A DNA stretch of 64,000 bases. Origin: Paracidovorax avenae ATCC 19860. Its GTDB lineage: Bacteria > Pseudomonadota > Gammaproteobacteria > Burkholderiales > Burkholderiaceae_C. Shown here in pieces: positions 11,987 through 19,425 of this stretch (the first letter of the stretch is position 1; every line of letters starts with the position of its first letter). Location: contig NC_015138.1 of assembly GCF_000176855.2 (NCBI RefSeq), forward strand, positions 1,054,001-1,118,000, written 5' to 3'. Position numbers and translations under genes: made by a program. Under the pieces are notes generated by a model. It was not told the origin of the DNA. It ran no database searches and saw only the letters and a program-made list of their open reading frames with translations.

Positions 11987-12040
11987 GCGTGCGTGCTCCT
12001 GGGATGCGGTTGGGGGGATGGAAAGGCCGGGCCGCCCGCG

Positions 12041-12907
12041 TCAAGCCGCGAAGTCGTCCGAAGCCGCGAGCCGCACGCCCTGTGCGCGCATCGCTTCAAG
12101 GAAGGCGCCATGCTGGCTTTCGAAGCCGCGCACCGGGCTCATGCAGTCGGTCAGCAGCACGACGCGCTCCGGCGTCCAGCCCGGCTGCAGGCGCGGCAGG
12201 TGCCGCACGATGTGCTCGGTGGTGGCCCGCACGCAGTGGCTGCTGGCCTCACCGGCGATCACCAGGCACTCCGCTGCGCCCAGGCGCTTCAGCAGCGGGA
12301 CATTGAGCGCGGTCGCCGGGTCCTGCGGGTCGGGCACCTCGGCCTCGATCGCGCTGTAGTGTTCTGTCCAGGGGTTCATGCCCTTGAACACGGCGTGCAC
12401 GGCCTGTCCGCGCACGGCCTGCCACTGTGCGCAGGCCGCCAGTACCTCGGCATGCACGCCGTGGCCCCAGCTTCCGATCTCGCAGTGCACAGGCCACACC
12501 ATGAGGGTGTATCGGCCCTGGGCCTCCAGCGCGTCCAGGTACGCCAGCACGCGGGGCAACGCTCCGGCATCGCGCGGCAGGAAGGTGCCGTCGCGCACCT
12601 GCGCGGCGGTGATCGGCGTGAAGGGCTGCACCTCCCCACCTTCGCGCGCCGTCCAGAAGAGCGGATGGGCCACGTCGTAGCGCTGGTGCGAATCCAGCGT
12701 GACGGTCACGGCATCCAGACGGCTGGCGACACGCCGCACGAACGCGGCCAGCCGCTGCATGTCGGCGTGCGCGCCGGCCACGGGCAGCGAAGGCGCCAGG
12801 CGCGTGCCGCTGGCCGGATTGGCGGGACACCAGTCAGTGGGCAGGTCGCAGAAATCGTTCTGCGGATCGATGGCCAGCAGGTGCAGCGGGGCGGAGAGGC
12901 AGGTCAT
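12041..12907 (-). CDS. pncA: Nicotinamidase (isochorismatase-like cysteine hydrolase)
   Basis: A 288-residue cysteine hydrolase that would deamidate nicotinamide to nicotinate. The catalytic triad is D14 (LAIDPQNDFC), K175 (VFKGMN) and C225 (ASSHC). Metal ligands D72, H74 and H81 (DSHQRYDVAH) follow the PncA pattern. It is longer than many PncA proteins (about 210 residues), with extra loops around residues 25-50 and 180-205. The nicotinamidase role rests largely on being the first gene of a pncA-pncB-nadE-nadM run. A candidate operator lies 43 bases upstream of its start. Confidence 0.87.
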   Translation of the reverse strand: MTCLSAPLHLLAIDPQNDFCDLPTDWCPANPASGTRLAPSLPVAGAHADMQRLAAFVRRVASRLDAVTVTLDSHQRYDVAHPLFWTAREGGEVQPFTPITAAQVRDGTFLPRDAGALPRVLAYLDALEAQGRYTLMVWPVHCEIGSWGHGVHAEVLAACAQWQAVRGQAVHAVFKGMNPWTEHYSAIEAEVPDPQDPATALNVPLLKRLGAAECLVIAGEASSHCVRATTEHIVRHLPRLQPGWTPERVVLLTDCMSPVRGFESQHGAFLEAMRAQGVRLAASDDFAA

Positions 12908-12950
12908 GGCTGTGTCCTCGGAAGAAGGTGCGATGAGGCCATTCTAGTTT

Positions 12951-12973
12951 GTTAGTTTATTTATGCAACTAAC
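12951..12973 (-). promoter_or_regulatory. Candidate operator of the NAD salvage operon
   Basis: GTTAGTT (12951-12957) and AACTAAC (12967-12973) are perfect inverted half-sites about nine bases. They lie in an AT-rich stretch just upstream of pncA. TAGTTT also occurs as a direct repeat at 12945-12950 and 12953-12958. Position and symmetry suit an NAD-metabolism repressor such as NrtR or a similar factor. The regulator is not identified here. Confidence 0.5.
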
Positions 12974-13054
12974 TGGCGTGCGGATTGGTAATCAGGTGCA
13001 ACGCGCGGCTGCCTTCCGAGCGTATGTCCCGGTACGACGTTGGGTCATAAACAC

Positions 13055-13113
13055 GCATGCCCGGTCCGCGCTGTCCCTCGAATGTGGCGAGGGACCATGC
13101 GGACCGGGCATGC
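13055..13113 (-). terminator. Long perfect-arm hairpin between DUF1328 and pncA
   Basis: GCATGCCCGGTCCGC (13055-13069) pairs perfectly with 13099-13113. After a 3x3 internal loop, GTCCCTCG (13073-13080) pairs with CGAGGGAC (13088-13095) around a 7-base loop. It lies 51 bases past the DUF1328 stop. The T-run is weak, so it may be a factor-assisted terminator or an unrelated palindromic element. Confidence 0.45.
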
Positions 13114-13164
13114 CGGGCTGGCCGGACCTGGGGCCGCCGTGCGGCCACAGGAGCACCAGGGCGG

Positions 13165-13350
13165 TTACTTCATCACGCTGCGCGCCGCGCCCACGCCGAG
13201 CACGGCCAGCACGATGAAGATGACCGCGACCACGAGGAACAGGAAGAACAGGATCTTGGCGATGCCTGCCGCGCCCGCGGCCACGCCGCTGAAGCCGAGC
13301 GCGCCGGCGATGAGGGAGATGATGGCGAAAATGATGGCGTACTTCAGCAT
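13165..13350 (-). CDS. DUF1328 small membrane protein (YtjA-like)
   Basis: A 61-residue, very hydrophobic peptide with two predicted membrane helices ([20 protein letters not shown] and [20 protein letters not shown]). The pattern, including the central Gly/Ala-rich segment [12 protein letters not shown], is that of the widespread DUF1328/YtjA family, whose function is unknown. The start is the ATG at 13350, preceded by GGAG; an upstream in-frame extension has no hydrophobic or conserved character. It appears to be a single gene, flanked by the metK terminator on one side and a long hairpin on the other. Confidence 0.88.
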   Translation of the reverse strand: MLKYAIIFAIISLIAGALGFSGVAAGAAGIAKILFFLFLVVAVIFIVLAVLGVGAARSVMK

Positions 13351-13486
13351 GGTGTCGCTCCGTTGACGATGAAGCCGCCGCCGGGCCGGTGAGGGCGCTT
13401 TCGGCGTCGGATGCATCGATCATCGCCAGCGGCCGTGCGTGGCGCCGTCGGCACGCCGTGATTGCGGATGTAGGAGCGCGCGCAAC

Positions 13487-13521
13487 GAAAAAGCCGCCGG
13501 CCCTGGCGGGGCGGCGGCTTT
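13487..13521 (-). terminator. Intrinsic terminator of metK
   Basis: On the minus strand, AAGCCGCCG and CGGCGGCTT pair and are followed by a T-run (AAAAA at 13488-13492 on the plus strand). It lies about 105 bases beyond the metK stop and before the DUF1328 gene. Confidence 0.85.
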
Positions 13522-13624
13522 GCGGAGTGCTGTGAATGGCGGGGCCTTGTGGTCTGCGTTCACATCGCTGCGCGAGATGAACTTCGCCCCGAGGCCGTCG
13601 AACCCGCTGAGCGGGTTGCCGGGC

Positions 13625-14806
13625 TTACATCCCGGCCGCTGCGCGCAGTGCGGCGGCCTTGTCCGTCTTTTCCCAGGTGAACTCGGGCTCCTCGCGGCCG
13701 AAGTGGCCGTAGGCGGCCGTCTTCTCGTAGATCGGGCGCAGCAGGTCCAGCATCTGGATGATGCCCTTGGGCCGCAGGTCGAAATGCTCCTGCACCAGCG
13801 CGGCGATCTTCTCGTCGGGGATCACGCCCGTGCCTTCGGTATAGACGGTGACGTTGATCGGGCGGGCCACGCCGATGGCGTAGCTCACCTGGATCTGGCA
13901 CTGGCGCGCCAGGCCCGCGGCGACGATGTTCTTGGCCACGTAGCGCGCCGCGTAGGCGGCCGAGCGGTCCACCTTCGTCGGGTCCTTGCCACTGAAGGCG
14001 CCGCCGCCGTGGGGGCAGGCGCCGCCGTAGGTGTCCACGATGATCTTGCGGCCCGTGAGGCCACAGTCGCCTTGCGGGCCGCCGATGACGAAGCGGCCCG
14101 TGGGGTTGATCAGGTACTTCGTGTCCTGCAGCCACTCCTTGGGGAGCACGGGCTTGATGATCTCCTCGATCACCGCCTCGATGAAGCTGGCCTTCATCCT
14201 GGTGGCTGTCTCGGACTGGTCGGGATGGTGCTGGGTGGAGAGCACCACCGTATCGATGCTGTGGGGCTTGCCGTCCACGTAGCGCATCGTCACCTGGCTT
14301 TTGGCGTCGGGGCGCAGGAAGGGCAGGCGGCCGTCCTTGCGCAACTGTGCCTGGCGCTCGACGAGGCGGTGCGCATAGTAGATGGGCGCGGGCATCAGCT
14401 CGGGCGTCTCGTCGCAGGCGTAGCCGAACATCAGGCCCTGGTCGCCGGCACCGGTGTTCAGGTGGTCGTCGCTGGCGTGGTCCACGCCCTGGGCGATGTC
14501 GTTGCTCTGCTTGTCGTAGGCCACCAGCACCGCGCAACCCTTGTAATCGATGCCGTAGTCGGTGTTGTCGTAGCCGATGCGCTTGATGGTGTCGCGCGCC
14601 ACCTGGATGTAGTCCACGTGGGCGTTGGTGGTGATCTCTCCGGCCAGCACGACGAGGCCGGTGTTGGTCAGCGTCTCGGCAGCCACGCGGCTGCGGGGGT
14701 CTTCGCGGAAGATCGCGTCGAGGATGGCGTCGGAGATCTGGTCCGCCACCTTGTCGGGGTGGCCTTCGGACACCGATTCCGACGTGAAGAGAAAGTCGTT
14801 CGCCAT
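13625..14806 (-). CDS. metK: S-adenosylmethionine synthase
   Basis: A 393-residue enzyme making S-adenosylmethionine from methionine and ATP. The start [13 protein letters not shown] holds the ATP-binding His and metal Asp. [12 protein letters not shown] and GGGAFSGKD are the two family signatures. AGGAG lies nine bases before the ATG. The roughly 124-base leader contains a SAM-II-like aptamer (separate entry), so feedback control by its own product is likely. Divergent from the acyltransferase gene at 14962. Confidence 0.97.
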   Translation of the reverse strand: MANDFLFTSESVSEGHPDKVADQISDAILDAIFREDPRSRVAAETLTNTGLVVLAGEITTNAHVDYIQVARDTIKRIGYDNTDYGIDYKGCAVLVAYDKQSNDIAQGVDHASDDHLNTGAGDQGLMFGYACDETPELMPAPIYYAHRLVERQAQLRKDGRLPFLRPDAKSQVTMRYVDGKPHSIDTVVLSTQHHPDQSETATRMKASFIEAVIEEIIKPVLPKEWLQDTKYLINPTGRFVIGGPQGDCGLTGRKIIVDTYGGACPHGGGAFSGKDPTKVDRSAAYAARYVAKNIVAAGLARQCQIQVSYAIGVARPINVTVYTEGTGVIPDEKIAALVQEHFDLRPKGIIQMLDLLRPIYEKTAAYGHFGREEPEFTWEKTDKAAALRAAAGM

Positions 14807-14867
14807 TTGAATAAACTCCTGTGCTTTTTGGCATTTTGGGGCGTTGCCCTCAGCCTTGTGGAGCCGT

Positions 14868-14930
14868 GGCGAACGCTTTAGCAGAGTTGTTTAACGTCGC
14901 CCTGCAAGTTGCTCATTTAACTCAGCGACT
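14868..14930 (-). ncRNA. SAM-II-like riboswitch aptamer in the metK leader
   Basis: Read on the minus strand. GUCGC (14929-14925) pairs with GCGAC (14900-14896), giving stem P1. Its loop begins UGAGUUAA and ends UUGCAGG. UUGC (14907-14904) is followed 3' of P1 by GCUAAA (14882-14877). GCAG (14905-14902) can pair with CUGC (14884-14881), forming an H-type pseudoknot. GC at 14912-14911 can pair with GC at 14876-14875 as the second part of P2. UUGC, GCUAAA and the U-rich first loop are the conserved SAM-II (SAM-alpha) features. It lies 61 bases from metK. Called by eye; no covariance model was run. Confidence 0.65.
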
Positions 14931-14935
14931 CCCCC

Positions 14936-14941
14936 ATTCTA
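14936..14941 (-). promoter_or_regulatory. Likely -10 element of the metK promoter
   Basis: TAGAAT on the minus strand would place the transcription start within a few bases of the aptamer's first stem at 14929. No clear -35 at normal spacing. Confidence 0.45.
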
Positions 14942-14961
14942 CCGACACGGATCTGTCACCG

Positions 14962-15825
14962 ATGCCCACTGCGTTCCGCTTCTTCGCCCGATGGCCATTG
15001 GCTGCGCTCCACGCCCTGGGCGCCGTGCTGGGCTGGATCGCGTTCCTCGCGTCGCCCACCTACCGCCGCCGCTTCCTCGCCAACGCTTCCCTGGCCGGCT
15101 ACCCGTTCGCGCGCGTGCGCGGCGCGGTGGCCCATGCGGGCCGCATGGCGGCCGAACTGCCGCGCCTGTGGCTGCATCCCGGGGCGCCGCCGTTCCGCAT
15201 GGAGGGGGAGTCGCACGTGGAGCAGGCCTGGGCAGCCGGCCGGGGCATCGTCTTCCTCACGCCGCACATCGGCTGCTTCGAGCTGTCCGTGCAGATCGCG
15301 GCGCAGCGCTGGTCTTCCGAGCATGGTCCCTTCACCGTCCTCTACCGCCCCGCCCGGCAGGCCTGGCTCGCTGAACTCATGCGCACGGCGCGCGACCGGC
15401 CCGGCATCCGGGCGGTGCCCACGGCGCTCTCGGGCGTGCGGCAGATGATCAAGGCGCTGCGCCGCGGCGAGGCCGTGGGCCTGCTGCCCGACCAGGTGCC
15501 ACCCGAGGGACAGGGCCTGTGGTCGCCGTTCTTCGGCCAGCCGGCCTATACGATGACGCTGGCCGCCCGCCTGGTGCAGCAGACCGGCGCCGCGGTGATC
15601 CTGGCACGCTGCGAGCGCCTGCCGCGTGGGCGGGGCTACGTGCTGCACTTCGAACCCCTGGCCGAGCCGCTGTCCTCTTCCCTCGAAACTGCCGTGCTGC
15701 AGATCAACCAATCCATGGAACGCACCATCCGACACTCTCCCGACCAATACCTCTGGGGCTACGGGCGCTACAAGCATCCGCGGGCCGAAGCCTCGACGCC
15801 AGCCGCGCCGGGAGCGGACGCATGA
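14962..15825 (+). CDS. LpxL/HtrB-family lipid A acyltransferase (first paralog)
   Basis: A 287-residue inner-membrane-associated acyltransferase expected to add a secondary acyl chain to lipid A precursors. An N-terminal hydrophobic anchor precedes the catalytic HX4E motif in TPHIGCFE. Downstream are LLPDQVPPEGQG and the late signature SPDQYLWGYGRYK. The start MPTAFRFF was chosen over an upstream in-frame ATG, which would add 47 non-conserved residues across the divergent promoter region. Its stop overlaps the start of a second paralog (ATGA). Confidence 0.9.
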   Translation: MPTAFRFFARWPLAALHALGAVLGWIAFLASPTYRRRFLANASLAGYPFARVRGAVAHAGRMAAELPRLWLHPGAPPFRMEGESHVEQAWAAGRGIVFLTPHIGCFELSVQIAAQRWSSEHGPFTVLYRPARQAWLAELMRTARDRPGIRAVPTALSGVRQMIKALRRGEAVGLLPDQVPPEGQGLWSPFFGQPAYTMTLAARLVQQTGAAVILARCERLPRGRGYVLHFEPLAEPLSSSLETAVLQINQSMERTIRHSPDQYLWGYGRYKHPRAEASTPAAPGADA

Positions 15826-16694
15826 CGGCGGGACGCTTCAATCTCGCCTGCATGCGCGTGCTCGCGCGCCTGCCCCTGCCCGTGCTGCGGGCCCTGGGCT
15901 GGGTGCTCGGGCAGGTGATCTACATACTGGCCAGGCCGCGGCGCAAGGTGGCCCTGCGCAACCTCGAGCTGTGCTTTCCACAGGCCAGCGCCGCGCAGCG
16001 GAAGGCGTGGGCACGCGAGACCTTCGTGCGCTTCTGCCAGGCCTGGCTGGACCGCAGCTGGCTCTGGATGGCGCCGCAGTCGGTGGTGGAAAAGCGCCTG
16101 GAGATCCACGGCGCGCTCGATGAGCTGGATGGCGACACGCCCACGATCATCCTTGCGCCGCATTTCCTGGGCATGGACGCCGCGGGAACCGCGCTCACGC
16201 TGCAGACCGACAGGGCCTTCACCTCCATCTTCACGCCGCATCCCGATCCGGACATCGATGCCTGGCTGTTCGCGGGCCGCCAGCGCTTCGGCAATGTACG
16301 CATGCTCAACCGGGGCGACGGCGTCAAGCCCATCCTGAGCGGGCTGCGCAAGGGCGGGCTGCTCTACCTGCTGCCGGACATGGATTTCGGGCCCAACGAT
16401 TCGGTGTTCGTGCCCTTCTACGGCATGTCGGCCGCCACCATCACTTCGCTGTCCCGCTTCGCGCGGCTGGGCCGGGCCAAGGTGGTGCCGCTCATCGGAC
16501 GCATCACGCCGCGCGGCTACAGCGCGGAAATGATGCCGGCCTGGCAGAACTACCCCACCGACGACATCGAGGCCGACACCGCCCGCATGAACCGCGAACT
16601 GCAGCAGTGGATCGACACCATGCCGGGGCAGTATTACTGGGTGCACCGGCGCTTCAAGTCGCGTCCGGCCGGCGAACCGTCGGTCTATCGCTGA
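15822..16694 (+). CDS. LpxL/HtrB-family lipid A acyltransferase (second paralog)
   Basis: A 290-residue protein with an N-terminal hydrophobic anchor and the catalytic HX4D motif in APHFLGMD. LLPDMDFGPNDSVF and MPGQYYWVHRRFK are the later family signatures. It overlaps the first paralog by four bases and is clearly diverged from it, so the pair probably add different acyl chains or act at different positions. Which one is LpxL-like and which LpxM-like cannot be decided by eye. Confidence 0.9.
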   Translation: MTAGRFNLACMRVLARLPLPVLRALGWVLGQVIYILARPRRKVALRNLELCFPQASAAQRKAWARETFVRFCQAWLDRSWLWMAPQSVVEKRLEIHGALDELDGDTPTIILAPHFLGMDAAGTALTLQTDRAFTSIFTPHPDPDIDAWLFAGRQRFGNVRMLNRGDGVKPILSGLRKGGLLYLLPDMDFGPNDSVFVPFYGMSAATITSLSRFARLGRAKVVPLIGRITPRGYSAEMMPAWQNYPTDDIEADTARMNRELQQWIDTMPGQYYWVHRRFKSRPAGEPSVYR

Positions 16695-16703
16695 AGCCGG
16701 CCT

Positions 16704-16732
16704 GCCGCCGCCGTGTGCCTGGCAGCGGCGGC
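16704..16732. terminator. GC hairpin between convergent genes
   Basis: GCCGCCGC (16704-16711) pairs with GCGGCGGC (16725-16732) between the acyltransferase stop and the hydrolase stop. No T-run on either side. Confidence 0.3.
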
Positions 16733-16737
16733 CGCTG

Positions 16738-17658
16738 CTAGCGCGTCTCCTTCAGGAAATCCCCGATTTCGCTCGCCACGCGGTCCGGCTGTTCATGCAC
16801 CAGCCAGTGCGATGCGCCCGGCACCGTGCGCAGCCGCAGCGCCGGCACCCAGCGGTCGAGGCCCTCGAGCAGGCCGGGGCGCAGCGCCGGGTCTTCCAGG
16901 CCCCAGAGCACCAGGGTGGGCCGGGTGATGCCGAGCATGTCGTCCGGCAGTTCAATGGCCGCGGCATGCGGCTCGCCTTCGCGCGGCGGGCGCATCGGGC
17001 TGGCCCGGTAGTAGTTGCAGGGGCCCGTGAGGCCTTCGTCCCAGGTGGCGCGGTAGCGGCCCCGCAGCTCGGGCGTGAGCCATGCGGGTGCGCTCCCGTC
17101 GGGGCGGTCGAAGAATCCGAAGAGCCGGCGGTAGCCATCCTCCGCCAGCAGGGCCTCGGCGTCGGGCCGGCAGAGGAAGTGCATGTATTCGCTGGCCTTC
17201 TGCTGCTCCGGGCTGTGCTGCAGTTCCCGCAGGAAGGTGCCGGGATGGGGCGAGTTGACGATCACCAGGCGCTCCAGCAGGCCGGGCCGCTGGTTCGCCA
17301 GGTTCCAGGCCACCGCTCCGCCCCAGTCGTGCGCGACCAGGGCGGCGAGCCGGCCGCCGGCTGCGGCAGGGCCGCATTCCGCTTCGATGAGTGCCGCCAG
17401 ATCCTGAACGAGGTGTCTGGCCCGGTAGGCCTCCACGGCCTGCGGGCTGCTGGAAGGCGCGAACCCGCGCAGGAAGGGCGCCACGCAGCGGTAGCCGCCG
17501 TTCTCGGGGCGCGCGAAATGCTCCAGCATCCCGTCCCAGATGAAGGCGCCCTCGGGGAAGCCGTGCAGGAAGACCAAGACCGGGCGTCCGGGCGCGCCGC
17601 GCGTGCGGCAGTGCAGGGTGATGCCGTGGGGCAGCGGATGGAGCGTGGTATCGGTCAT
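16738..17658 (-). CDS. Alpha/beta hydrolase, epoxide-hydrolase-like
   Basis: A 306-residue cytoplasmic alpha/beta hydrolase. The oxyanion-hole motif HGFPE, the nucleophile elbow VAHDWGG with Asp rather than Ser, and GPCNYYRA in the cap region match epoxide hydrolases or haloalkane dehalogenases. WGLEDPAL and GASHWLVHEQP carry the likely acid and catalytic His. ATG 17658 was chosen over GTG 17682, which would add eight residues with no conserved feature. Substrate unknown. It follows engB by 49 bases on the same strand and may share its transcript. Confidence 0.85.
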   Translation of the reverse strand: MTDTTLHPLPHGITLHCRTRGAPGRPVLVFLHGFPEGAFIWDGMLEHFARPENGGYRCVAPFLRGFAPSSSPQAVEAYRARHLVQDLAALIEAECGPAAAGGRLAALVAHDWGGAVAWNLANQRPGLLERLVIVNSPHPGTFLRELQHSPEQQKASEYMHFLCRPDAEALLAEDGYRRLFGFFDRPDGSAPAWLTPELRGRYRATWDEGLTGPCNYYRASPMRPPREGEPHAAAIELPDDMLGITRPTLVLWGLEDPALRPGLLEGLDRWVPALRLRTVPGASHWLVHEQPDRVASEIGDFLKETR

Positions 17659-17707
17659 GTGCGCGGCGGTCCGTGGGGCCACCCGCGCGGGTCGTCCACG
17701 CGGGTCG

Positions 17708-18469
17708 TCAGGGGGTTGCTAAATCCTCGGGGCCGGGCGCGGGAGCGTCAGGTGGCTGCGGGCCCTCCTGCGGCCCGGCCGCTGCGGCCGGCGACGCGCC
17801 CAGGGGGTGCGACCATTGCCACAGCAGCTGCGCGACCTCGTCCACGCCCTGCTTCTTGAGGGCGGAGAACATCTTCACCTCCCCGCCGCCCGCCTGCAGT
17901 CGCGTGATGGACAGCACCCTGGCCTGCTCGGCGCGCGTGAGCTTGTCGGCCTTGGTGAGCAGCACCAGGAACTTCAGGCCGGCCTCGACGCGCGGCCGCA
18001 CCGCTTCCAGCAGCGCCTCGTCCAGCTCGGTGAGGCCCAGGCGCGGGTCGCAGAGCAGCACGATGCCCGTGAGGCCCTTGCGGCTCACGAGATAGTTCAC
18101 CATCACCTGCTGCCAGCGCTGCTTGTCCGAGCGCGATACGGCGGCGTAACCGTACCCGGGCAGGTCGGCCAGCACCGCGTCGGTCACGTTCTGCCGGCCG
18201 AGGGCGAACAGGTTGATGTGCTGCGTGCGTCCGGGCTTCTTGGAGGCGAACGCGAGCTGCTTTTGCTGCGTCAGCGTGTTGATGCAGGTGGATTTGCCCG
18301 CGTTGGAGCGCCCGACGAAGGCGATCTCGGGGACGTCGATGGGCGGCAGGTGGTGCAGCTGCGCGGCGGTGGTGAGGAAGCGGGCCGTGTGCATCCATCC
18401 CACGGCGACCTTGGCGTCGGGTGCGGGCGGAAGCGAGCCAGCAACTGGCGCATGTGATGTAGTCGTCAT
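17708..18469 (-). CDS. engB: Ribosome biogenesis GTPase EngB/YihA
   Basis: A 253-residue TRAFAC GTPase needed for large-subunit ribosome assembly. G1 GRSNAGKS (53-60), G3 DLPGYG and G4 TKAD are present. The Pro/Ala/Gly-rich C-terminal tail of about 35 residues goes beyond the core domain and is probably disordered. It is divergent from cytochrome c4. Confidence 0.95.
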   Translation of the reverse strand: MTTTSHAPVAGSLPPAPDAKVAVGWMHTARFLTTAAQLHHLPPIDVPEIAFVGRSNAGKSTCINTLTQQKQLAFASKKPGRTQHINLFALGRQNVTDAVLADLPGYGYAAVSRSDKQRWQQVMVNYLVSRKGLTGIVLLCDPRLGLTELDEALLEAVRPRVEAGLKFLVLLTKADKLTRAEQARVLSITRLQAGGGEVKMFSALKKQGVDEVAQLLWQWSHPLGASPAAAAGPQEGPQPPDAPAPGPEDLATP

Positions 18470-18561
18470 AAATGGGGGTTAGCAGGGAGACGCCCGCGAA
18501 GGGCCGCATTGTAAGATTGACGGGCTTTGCGGCCCCCCTTCTACAACACAGAACCCCCGAT

Positions 18562-19200
18562 ATGAAGAAACTGCTTGCTCCCATGCTGATGGCTGCCGCG
18601 CTGGCGGTGGCCGCCTTCCCGGCCTCGGCCCAGGCACCCGCGGCGGGACAGAAGGCGGGCAGGCCGGACCTGGCCAAGGGCGAGGCCAGCTTCGCCGCGG
18701 TGTGCGCGGCCTGCCATGCGGCCGACGGCAACTCCACCATCGTGGCCAATCCCAAGCTGGCCCAGCAGCACCCCGAATACCTCGTCAAGCAGCTGCAGGA
18801 GTTCAAGTCCGGCAAGCGCAGCGACCCGGTGATGCAAGGCATCGCCGCCACGTTGTCGGAAGACGACATGCGCAACATCGCCTGGTGGGCGGCCAGCAAG
18901 CAGGCCAAGCCCGGCTTCGCCAAGGACAAGGACCTCGTCGCCCTGGGCGAACGCATCTACCGCGGCGGCATCGCCGACCGCAACATCGCCGCATGCGCGG
19001 GCTGCCACAGCCCCAACGGCGCCGGCATCCCGGCCCAGTATCCGCGCCTGTCGGGCCAGCATGCCGACTACACGGCCAAGCAGCTGGCCGCGTTCCGCGA
19101 CGGCAAGCGCGCCAACAGCGTGCAGATGACCCAGGTCGCCGCCAAGCTCAACGACCGCGAGATCCGCGCCGTGGCGGACTACATCGCCGGCCTGCGCTGA
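18562..19200 (+). CDS. Diheme cytochrome c4
   Basis: A 212-residue periplasmic c-type cytochrome. A signal peptide ends near ASAQA (residues 20-25). Two CXXCH heme sites (C48-H52, CAACH; C145-H149, CAGCH) each lie in a class I domain of about 90 residues. Methionines such as those in DPVMQGIA and VQMTQVA are probable axial ligands. Cytochromes c4 carry electrons to terminal oxidases. It sits upstream of the cytochrome c maturation genes resB and ccsA, whose products would help attach its hemes. A strong terminator follows, so it is probably transcribed separately. Confidence 0.94.
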   Translation: MKKLLAPMLMAAALAVAAFPASAQAPAAGQKAGRPDLAKGEASFAAVCAACHAADGNSTIVANPKLAQQHPEYLVKQLQEFKSGKRSDPVMQGIAATLSEDDMRNIAWWAASKQAKPGFAKDKDLVALGERIYRGGIADRNIAACAGCHSPNGAGIPAQYPRLSGQHADYTAKQLAAFRDGKRANSVQMTQVAAKLNDREIRAVADYIAGLR

Positions 19201-19325
19201 CCCCGCCTTCCTCCCCGCGCACCCTGCGGGAATCCCGGGAGCCCCGGCGCTTGATTTGCGTCAAAATCTCCCCGGTTGGCCCCCCGGCCTTCCGGAACCT
19301 GCCGCCGATAATCACACCCAAGACG

Positions 19326-19359
19326 GGCGGGCCCATCTGAACGGATGGCCCGCCTTTTT
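19326..19359 (+). terminator. Intrinsic terminator of the cytochrome c4 gene
   Basis: GGCGGGCC (19326-19333) pairs with GGCCCGCC (19347-19354). ATC/GAT extends the stem past one bulged C, the loop is TGAACG, and TTTTT follows. Confidence 0.9.
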
Positions 19360-19425
19360 CCGTTTTCAGGCCCCGCCGCTCCCATCCGTCCCCCTCGCCG
19401 CACGCTTTTTCGCCTGTCCGTTTCC

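Noticed and set aside
13055..13113. tRNA-like or small RNA gene
   Set aside because: It is a simple two-segment hairpin without cloverleaf elements or a promoter.
14807..14961. SAM-I or SAH riboswitch in the metK leader
   Set aside because: No four-way junction or kink-turn sequence of SAM-I, and no SAH consensus. The single pseudoknot fits SAM-II better.
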